Shown here in pieces: positions 1 to 5,069 of a DNA stretch of 5,069 nt. The notes beneath the pieces were generated by a model. The model saw only the letters and a program-made list of their open reading frames with translations, did not search any database and was not told the DNA's origin. This DNA is from Candidatus Hodarchaeota archaeon (lineage in GTDB: Archaea > Asgardarchaeota > Heimdallarchaeia > Hodarchaeales > Hodarchaeaceae). The stretch spans positions 1-5,069 of the forward strand of contig JAEOSP010000075.1 in NCBI GenBank assembly GCA_016840305.1, given 5' to 3'. How positions within the stretch are numbered: the stretch's first letter is position 1; each line of letters begins with the position of its first letter. The translations under genes and the position numbers were made by a program.

Positions 1-1351
1 CAATCTCTGGGGATGATATTTCAACATATTTACAAATAATTTCATTATTTAATTTTCTAATTTGTTTACAAATCTTATCGTGACTATTTTTAATATCATT
101 ACTTAATGGGTGGTGAATTTCATTCACTAACAAACAATTAGTATTATCCAAAGTATCATTAATCCATTTAACTGATGCAGGAACTTCTCTTCCAGGTGTT
201 CGTAAGTCCTTTTTATCCTCATCCAATATTGCATCAATTGGATGAATATTTGCAGGGTTAATAGGAATTCGAGGTGATTCTGGCGTTTTTCTAATTAAGG
301 TTGGAATTGGTGGAATGTACTTTAATGATATTATACATGCACCATCTTCTCTAATTCTGGCTTCTTTACAAGTTACAAGAGCGTCTCGATTTTTTAATGT
401 ATAAGTTGGAGGGCAGTATTCTTCATGTGAAATAAAAGAACAATTGGGATGAAAGACAAATCCTGATTTCCCAAAACATGAACAATAACCTGGTTTATCC
501 TTACCTGCGTTGTTAACAAACAATACTGCTCCATCTGATCTTCTAATAGGTGTATAATTGTTTTCATGTATATATTGTACAGTATTTTGAAGAAATAACG
601 TATATTCAGGTTTAGGATTTCTTTTAATAATAATACACAGATAAATATCTAAACGATCGGAATTTTCATTCTGTTGCTTAATCAACTGGCCGAGTACATG
701 ATCTACTACGTTTGAACCCCCAACATGCCCAATCCAATCTTTACAAATAAAGCATAAAAATCGAAAAGGAATTTTTGAACTTTGAATGGTTATACTGGGT
801 TTGAATAGATACACAGATTTTCCTTCATACATATGCTGTGATGGACATAATTCCTCTTCACTAGCTGGAACTATTTTTGGCTGTACCCATCTCTTTATCG
901 TACAATCCGATTCCTTAACCCATATTATACAACAATTAATCCATCTGCCATCTGGTACATTTTCTATTATATTACTTCTATTAACAAATGTATTTTTCTC
1001 CTTACAAAGAATTGAGTATTCCTCTTTAAGCAATCCGTCAACTCCTCCAATGACAATTGTTTCACTTTCCCAGTTGCCCGAATAAAGGATTTCTTGAATT
1101 TTAATAATTCCTTCTAATCCAGGTATCGAATATTCTGGAAATATTGTAAAATGCGTTTTTTCACAACCATGATCTTTACGCTCTGATATTTCTAAAGTCC
1201 TAATTATTCGCTCAATTTGTTTGTTTTTCTTTTCCTTTAACCAGATATATGGTTGATGTTCACACAATTCAACAAATGGTTGCATAATAACCATTCCTAA
1301 ACCATTATCGGGTAAAGTGCAATTAAGTTTAATTTCTTCGACATTAATCAC
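1..1351 (-). CDS. Nitrilase-superfamily (carbon-nitrogen hydrolase fold) protein with C-terminal extension, 3' end outside window
   Basis: The frame is open for 450 codons from a GTG at 1351 to the left edge, with no stop. Members of this superfamily hydrolyse or transfer non-peptide C-N bonds using a Glu-Lys-Cys triad. All three motifs are visible in order and at normal spacing: Glu73 in FTIFPEYSIPG (codon 1133-1135), Lys159 in VQPKIVPASEE (875-877) and Cys203 in FLCFICKDW (743-745). A first strand (MVIMQPF, about 20-26) and the late motif VLFVNNAG...GKSGFVFHP (276-302) also match the fold. Residues from about 346 onward are an extension I do not recognise, polar and Lys/Asn rich near the edge. 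No signal peptide or membrane segment is seen, so it is probably cytosolic. An in-frame TGA at 1358-1360 limits the start to GTG1351, ATG1294 or ATG1285. It is clearly AT-richer than the ATPase gene upstream. The substrate is unknown, and a divergent non-catalytic member is possible. I am sure it is coding and fairly sure of the fold. Confidence 0.8.
   Translation of the reverse strand, partial: MINVEEIKLNCTLPDNGLGMVIMQPFVELCEHQPYIWLKEKKNKQIERIIRTLEISERKDHGCEKTHFTIFPEYSIPGLEGIIKIQEILYSGNWESETIVIGGVDGLLKEEYSILCKEKNTFVNRSNIIENVPDGRWINCCIIWVKESDCTIKRWVQPKIVPASEEELCPSQHMYEGKSVYLFKPSITIQSSKIPFRFLCFICKDWIGHVGGSNVVDHVLGQLIKQQNENSDRLDIYLCIIIKRNPKPEYTLFLQNTVQYIHENNYTPIRRSDGAVLFVNNAGKDKPGYCSCFGKSGFVFHPNCSFISHEEYCPPTYTLKNRDALVTCKEARIREDGACIISLKYIPPIPTLIRKTPESPRIPINPANIHPIDAILDEDKKDLRTPGREVPASVKWINDTLDNTNCLLVNEIHHPLSNDIKNSHDKICKQIRKLNNEIICKYVEISSPEI
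1295..1298 (-). promoter_or_regulatory. Possible ribosome binding site for an internal start of the nitrilase-like gene
   Basis: On the minus strand AGGA lies 9 bases before the ATG at 1285 and directly abuts the ATG at 1294. No purine-rich site precedes the GTG at 1351. If this site is used, translation starts at residue 23, right at the first predicted strand of the nitrilase fold. This favours a shorter N-terminus but does not prove it, since AGGA is common by chance. Confidence 0.3.
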
Positions 1352-1585
1352 TATAAATCATATTTAATATTTAAAGTCTAATTTTCCTTTGGAAGTAATT
1401 TTTTCAACTTAAATAATACCATCCTGTAAATCAAACAGATAAACATTATTGGTGTCAGCGATATCGTTAATCCTATCAATAGCACCAAAATTGTTTAGAT
1501 CACTTCTCATATCATATTAAAGTTCTTTAAAACATAACACACTATGTATGTGGCTTACAAGAGTTAAAATAATAATTTGGTAATC
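1352..1585. other. AT-rich gap between the ATPase and nitrilase-like genes
   Basis: This 234-base stretch separates two genes on the same strand. It has no RNA gene, clear terminator or strong promoter that I can see. A 5-bp stem (one wobble pair) sits in the minus-strand sequence CACATACATAGTGTG, but no run of T follows it. TATGAT, a fair -10 match, lies just before the GTG at 1351 but has no convincing -35 partner. The main content is a short interrupted reading frame, listed separately. The length of the gap suggests the nitrilase-like gene may have its own promoter rather than being tightly coupled to the ATPase gene. Confidence 0.6.
1364..1510 (-). pseudogene. Small interrupted reading frame (33 codons, TAA, 14 more codons)
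   Basis: An ATG at 1510 opens a 33-residue frame (MRSDLNNFGAIDRIN...VYLFDLQDGII) that stops with TAA at 1411-1409. The same frame continues with VEKITSKGKLDFKY to a second TAA at 1366-1364. Both parts have protein-like composition, and one change in the TAA would give a 47-48 residue protein. No Shine-Dalgarno site is obvious, and an in-frame TAA lies two codons before the ATG. It could be a real tiny gene ending at the first stop, the remnant of a decayed gene, or chance. I recognise no family. Confidence 0.22.
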
Positions 1586-4156
1586 CTAAGTTGTATTATT
1601 ACCTCCAATTTGCCTTAATGTCTCCTTTATCTTATCCTCATAATCCTGTTTATCCATTTCACCTTCAGTGGCTGTAATTGAGATTTTAAGATTTCTGAAT
1701 TGCTTCTGGATGAAATTGATCATGCCAAGCAAACTCGAAGCTTTGCCCATTGGTAATTTGATGTCGAGCCTGATTTCACTTAGCGTATTGTTTGTTTGTT
1801 CCGGAGTTTCAGGCACCATAGGTTCTTGTATATCAGGACCCCCAGTCTCTCCCAGTGGTCTGGGTTTATCCTGTTCATCAGTTGAAACCTGTGCTTGTTT
1901 CTGTTTCTTACATATTTCGGCATCGATTATCATAGGATCACCATAATCCAGAGAAGGAATCAGTTCTTTATAATATTTGCAGATAAGCACGTCATCTTTT
2001 AATTCTCCCAAGCCAAAAATACCGTTTACTACCCCTTCCCTGACACAATCTGTGATTACATCTTCATCAGCATAGCGCGTTTCACCCTGAACGGAAAGTG
2101 ATGCTTTATAGACGCCCTTCATCTCCACATATTCTTTCCCTTTTAAAAACTTTTCCCGAATTACAATAGGAGCCATTTTTTCCAAAATATCCCCGTTAAG
2201 ACGGAGCTTACCATATATTTCATCATCTATTTTTTGGGTGTTGCCCAATGTTGGAACGCCTAAATCCACCTCTTTTAGTGTATAGTTCTTATCGGGAAGG
2301 TAAACAGTACGATAGAATGTACGCAAGCTGTCTTTGAATTGCCCTTCAATTTTTTTAATTTCAGCATTCAGGTCCGCAATCTGGTCGATGGAAAGATTTA
2401 AAGTTTTGCTGTCTTTCAGAATTTCTTTATGAGCTATGTATTTCTTTAAAAGGTTTTCAAAACGCAACTTTTCCGATTCCATCGGCACATGGAAAAAAAC
2501 TGTATTGCGATTAACTCGTGGTGTTGTTCCTTTTTTTTTCAACAAATCCCTCATTACAGATTCGCTTCGCTCATTCATAATAACAAGCTTAAATTCTGAG
2601 CTATCTAGAATATCATTGGAGTTGGTCGGCAAATAATATGTTTTAAGCTTATTGTTAGCAATATGTTTTCTGAAAATTTCTTCCTTCAATTCCTCAATTC
2701 TTTGCGGTCGGATATTATCCATTTTTACACTCAGAATCTGAAAGATGTTTGGTTGTGTTGTAAACAGATACTTATCGTTAATGCTCTTTATGAAAAACAA
2801 AGTAGTTCGAAGGTCTTCCCAGACATCGCTTACAAGAGCGGCTGCATTATCCAAGGTAGTTGCCACACGCTTGGTTTCTCCAAGTGTAATACCTTTTGCG
2901 TCACCACCGGAAAATGAGTAGAGAAATACTGTGTTGGCGGTTCGTGTTCCTATTCTCAACCCGCGAAAAGCCTGGGGTAGCTTCTTATCTATCAATGCCG
3001 CCCTGCTGTCTAATCCTGTAATATCCTGTGAAACTATAGATTCATACTGGTTGCCGATATGCTTTAATAGTTCAAGCCTGATTTCATTAACTTTCAAATC
3101 AAAGTCAGCAAGAGATATGTACGGAATATTTTTTTCTTTTACTGAATTCACCACTAAAGCGAGCAAGCGTAATACACCTCTTGTGCGCTGGAAATTGGGA
3201 AAACTGCCCCAGCGGTGGTAAAGTATGTCAATCACTTCAGGCATGAAAGGATAGCTTGCAAGAAATTGCTTTTTGTATTCGCTAGGTTCTGAATCAACCG
3301 GAAGGATGGAATTTTTCTCCGCATAATCCATAAAAGCATCCACTACTGCTTTTGCATTCCTTTCATCAATGGAAGAAAACAAGCGTGTGCGGATAATCGG
3401 AGCAATTTCCGAATCTTCAACGGGAGTGCGCGGGACATCTCTTCTGCCGATGGCATTTTGCAATTGGCTGACAATTTCAACTCCTCGTTGAGTGCGGTCA
3501 TTGGGATTGCTTGGAGTAGTGGTTAATACGAAACTTACTTGCTCAATAGAACTTACAACGTTGCATAATGTCTGAATAAAATCAATCACCAATGAGCAAA
3601 ATGATTTTTTGCTCACATTCACAGTATCACACCGGTTCAGGTAAGTAATCATTTCATCCATTAGAATGATAACCGGTGCCTTTTTTTCTAAAAGTTTGCG
3701 AAGTTGATCGCCTCCGGGTGGTACATGACCGCTGAATTCGTTGATTTCTCCCGCAAGCTGTTTTTCGAGCAAACCCCAGGGCGTTTCAAATTTCTCTAAC
3801 TTATCACCACTGTTCAATTCTTCCCCCACAATTACCACAGGTTTAACCTTCCATGTTTTTGCCTTGTGATAAAGCGCAATTAAGGAATGTGTTTTTCCAC
3901 CACCAAAAGGTGTTTGCAGTTGGATAACCGGGTCACCCCCTTTACCCTTCAGGCGTTTTTCCACTACATCTAAAAGATTACCCATTTCGCGCGTAAGGTG
4001 AGTCTTATTAAAAAATTCATCTGGCAACCTGTAATCAGCGGGGCCCCGTTCGTGATAAACTTCCCACAAATTGGCTGCATAGACATCTATGGTAAATTTT
4101 CCTTCAAGGATATCTTTGTGTGGAATTGCTACGGTGTGAAAGGCTTTCATAATCAT
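1586..4156 (-). CDS. DUF499-family P-loop ATPase of a methylase-linked anti-phage locus
   Basis: Complete gene of 856 residues ending at TAG (1588-1586). The N-terminus (IPHKDILEGKFTIDVYAANL, about 11-30) is typical of DUF499 proteins. The nucleotide-binding loop is TPFGGGKTH (82-90, Lys88), a form that lacks the first Gly of a textbook Walker A but is usual for this family. Walker B is VIILMDE (162-168, Asp167-Glu168), and SFVLTTTPSN (208-217) fits a sensor strand. A large middle region of unknown role follows, then a Gln/Pro/Glu-rich linker (about 765-790) and a compact C-terminal domain (about 792-850). It is probably a cytosolic ATPase that couples nucleotide hydrolysis to defence; its exact step is not established. 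It follows the DUF1156 methylase gene by 57 bases on the same strand, its usual partner, so the two are very likely one operon. ATG4156 is preferred over ATG4150 because a GAGG site lies 9 bases before it. A run of nine A lies at codons 540-542. Confidence 0.95.
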   Translation of the reverse strand: MIMKAFHTVAIPHKDILEGKFTIDVYAANLWEVYHERGPADYRLPDEFFNKTHLTREMGNLLDVVEKRLKGKGGDPVIQLQTPFGGGKTHSLIALYHKAKTWKVKPVVIVGEELNSGDKLEKFETPWGLLEKQLAGEINEFSGHVPPGGDQLRKLLEKKAPVIILMDEMITYLNRCDTVNVSKKSFCSLVIDFIQTLCNVVSSIEQVSFVLTTTPSNPNDRTQRGVEIVSQLQNAIGRRDVPRTPVEDSEIAPIIRTRLFSSIDERNAKAVVDAFMDYAEKNSILPVDSEPSEYKKQFLASYPFMPEVIDILYHRWGSFPNFQRTRGVLRLLALVVNSVKEKNIPYISLADFDLKVNEIRLELLKHIGNQYESIVSQDITGLDSRAALIDKKLPQAFRGLRIGTRTANTVFLYSFSGGDAKGITLGETKRVATTLDNAAALVSDVWEDLRTTLFFIKSINDKYLFTTQPNIFQILSVKMDNIRPQRIEELKEEIFRKHIANNKLKTYYLPTNSNDILDSSEFKLVIMNERSESVMRDLLKKKGTTPRVNRNTVFFHVPMESEKLRFENLLKKYIAHKEILKDSKTLNLSIDQIADLNAEIKKIEGQFKDSLRTFYRTVYLPDKNYTLKEVDLGVPTLGNTQKIDDEIYGKLRLNGDILEKMAPIVIREKFLKGKEYVEMKGVYKASLSVQGETRYADEDVITDCVREGVVNGIFGLGELKDDVLICKYYKELIPSLDYGDPMIIDAEICKKQKQAQVSTDEQDKPRPLGETGGPDIQEPMVPETPEQTNNTLSEIRLDIKLPMGKASSLLGMINFIQKQFRNLKISITATEGEMDKQDYEDKIKETLRQIGGNNTT
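2531..2539 (-). repeat. Run of nine adenines inside the DUF499 gene
   Basis: On the coding strand nine consecutive A make codons 540-542 (Lys-Lys-Lys), just after two Leu codons. Runs of this length are prone to polymerase slippage. One extra A leads to TAA after nine more codons, and one fewer leads to a stop about 25 codons on. In this window the frame is intact across the run, so the gene as written is full length. Confidence 0.9.
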
Positions 4157-4165
4157 TTAATTTTA

Positions 4166-4170
4166 CCTCA
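4166..4170 (-). promoter_or_regulatory. Ribosome binding site of the DUF499 gene
   Basis: On the minus strand TGAGG, part of a purine-rich stretch GGCGGAGTGAGG, ends 9 bases before the ATG at 4156. The second in-frame ATG at 4150 would be 15 bases away, so this site favours the first start. It also indicates that the host uses Shine-Dalgarno initiation at this gene. Confidence 0.65.
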
Positions 4171-4176
4171 CTCCGC

Positions 4177-4194
4177 CTTCTTCATAATAAGAAG
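4177..4194 (-). other. Hairpin between the methylase and ATPase genes
   Basis: A perfect 6-base inverted repeat, CTTCTT and AAGAAG on the minus strand, with a 6-base loop (ATTATG). It sits in the 57-base spacer about 6 bases upstream of the purine-rich stretch that holds the ribosome binding site of the DUF499 gene. The stem is AT-rich, and purines rather than a T-run follow it, so it does not look like a terminator. It might affect mRNA stability or the relative output of the two genes, or be chance. Confidence 0.35.
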
Positions 4195-4213
4195 AAAATA
4201 GAATGAGTAATTT

Positions 4214-5069
4214 TTAGAATTCCAATTTCGTTTGTTTTGGTTTTGGCTTGGATTTGTCCACTTCCTGCATAATGCGTTCTTTACTACCCTGGAATTGATC
4301 AATTAATTTTTTCTCTTTGCTGTCAGGAGTGGTTTTTCCGAGCGATTCACTGATAGCCTGTGCAACCCGGAAAAATACCTCGTTGTTACCATAGCCCGAT
4401 TCGCCGAGCTGCTTCATCATTTCTGCTCTATTCCCTTTTTCCCATAACAGCAATATATGGTGCAACACATCAATAAGTTCATTACTTTCTTTTAATTGAT
4501 CTGTTTTACGCTGTGTTGCCGATAACACACGTACAAACTCTTTCTCTTTTTTAATAAAACTTCCTTTTCGTTGAAATTCCTTGTCTAAGTCAATACCAAT
4601 GCTACGGGCTAGTTTATTGGCTTCATCAAATTCCAGCCTGGCTTCGCCAAAATTGAAACGATAAACCATGTAAAACTTGGTAAGCTCGCTGACCTGGGCG
4701 CCAAAGCCATTTTGGAGTATCTGCTCCAGAGTATAATTCATTACGATTTCACGCACATCATCCAGCAGGACATCGGCACGCTTGATGTCACCTTCATAAT
4801 CCATCACTTTTTCATATTTACCAAATACTTCAATTGCCGAGCCAATAGCTGCAATGAAGAAATCAGCACCTACAATGCCTTCCGCCCAAAGCTGGTCGAG
4901 TTTTATGTTAAGATATTTCTTCAGCTCATCTTTAACTTCATTGTAAAAGCCTATATCTTTACGTTCAAGTTTCCGAGCTATTATATAAATTGATGATTGA
5001 AGCATTGCGCTATCAGTTGAAGCGAACTTTGCTTCCTTCTCCGTATTTAAAGGATAGCTCCCACTGATC
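4214..5069 (-). CDS. DUF1156-family DNA methylase, C-terminal part (5' end outside window)
   Basis: The frame is open from the right edge to TAA at 4216-4214, giving 284 residues. An ATG at 5005 is internal: 21 in-frame codons before it (ISGSYPLNTEKEAKFASTDS...) continue to the edge and read directly into the family segment SSIYIIARK. Other family landmarks are VGADFFIAAIGSAIEVFGKYEKVMDYEG (about 66-93), FVRVLSATQRKTDQL (about 177-191), ELIDVLHHILLLWEKG (about 196-211) and YGNNEVFFRVAQAISESL. The tail is Lys/Pro-rich and ends KQTKLEF. These methylases are usually about 900-1,000 residues with the cofactor and catalytic motifs in the N-terminal half, so neither the DPPY-type catalytic motif nor the start can be judged here. 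The likely role is host DNA modification (self marking) together with the DUF499 ATPase encoded directly downstream. The family call is from memory of the conserved C-terminus. Confidence 0.88.
   Translation of the reverse strand, partial: ISGSYPLNTEKEAKFASTDSAMLQSSIYIIARKLERKDIGFYNEVKDELKKYLNIKLDQLWAEGIVGADFFIAAIGSAIEVFGKYEKVMDYEGDIKRADVLLDDVREIVMNYTLEQILQNGFGAQVSELTKFYMVYRFNFGEARLEFDEANKLARSIGIDLDKEFQRKGSFIKKEKEFVRVLSATQRKTDQLKESNELIDVLHHILLLWEKGNRAEMMKQLGESGYGNNEVFFRVAQAISESLGKTTPDSKEKKLIDQFQGSKERIMQEVDKSKPKPKQTKLEF

Noticed and set aside
786..1085. Plus-strand 99-codon open frame.
   Set aside because: It lies antisense to the nitrilase-like gene, whose motifs show that the minus strand is coding; the plus-strand peptide has no family features.
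1386..1396. Small palindrome TTCCAAAGGAA upstream of the nitrilase-like gene, considered as an operator.
   Set aside because: A 4-bp arm with a 3-base centre is expected by chance in AT-rich DNA, and no second copy is seen.
1536..1550. Possible terminator stem after the DUF499 gene (CACATACATAGTGTG on the minus strand).
   Set aside because: Only four Watson-Crick pairs and one wobble, with no T-run after it.
1668..1946. Plus-strand 92-codon open frame with hydrophobic, Cys/Ser-rich peptide.
   Set aside because: Antisense shadow of the C-terminal part of the DUF499 gene.
2436..3221. Three plus-strand open frames of 66-96 codons.
   Set aside because: All are antisense to the middle of the DUF499 gene, which is continuous and recognisable; no initiation signals or motifs support them.
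3998..4201. Plus-strand 67-codon frame crossing the methylase-ATPase spacer.
   Set aside because: Mostly antisense to the N-terminus of the DUF499 protein; its peptide has no recognisable features.
4712..4993. Plus-strand 93-codon frame.
   Set aside because: Antisense to the conserved C-terminal region of the methylase.
4214..5005. A free-standing 263-residue protein starting at ATG 5005.
   Set aside because: The frame stays open to the window edge and the upstream codons continue the methylase family sequence, so the ATG is internal.
1..5069. CRISPR arrays, tRNA or rRNA genes, insertion-sequence ends or long direct repeats.
   Set aside because: No regularly spaced repeats, cloverleaf-like sequence, transposase or terminal inverted repeats were seen on reading both strands.

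Overview
This 5,069-base window comes from a low-GC bacterium or archaeon; the sequence alone does not fix the lineage. Every gene I can support lies on the minus strand, so transcription runs right to left. It looks like the accessory part of a genome: two neighbouring genes belong to families that travel together in anti-phage, restriction-like loci (DUF1156 methylase and DUF499 ATPase), followed by a nitrilase-fold gene.

Layout, in the direction of transcription. Positions 5069-4214 hold the last 284 codons of a DUF1156-family DNA methylase; its N-terminal catalytic part is off the right edge. A 57-base spacer carries a 6-bp hairpin and a good ribosome binding site. Positions 4156-1586 hold a complete 856-residue DUF499 P-loop ATPase. 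A 234-base gap (1585-1352) contains no clear gene, but it has a short reading frame with one internal stop that reads like a small or decayed gene. Positions 1351-1 hold at least 450 codons of a nitrilase-superfamily protein with the Glu-Lys-Cys triad in place and a C-terminal extension that runs off the left edge. It is easily missed because it has no stop codon in the window and probably starts at GTG or at a later ATG.

How the genes may work together. The methylase would mark host DNA. The DUF499 protein is a large ATPase that is routinely its partner, and the pair is usually accompanied by a helicase/nuclease and sometimes DUF3780, which would have to lie outside this window. The nitrilase-like protein is not a member of that set that I know. 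Nitrilase domains do occur in defence (fused to reverse transcriptases in DRT type 1), so it may be an added effector, or an independent defence gene in the same island. The gap and the drop in GC content at the boundary favour an independent or separately acquired module. The function of the combination is inference.
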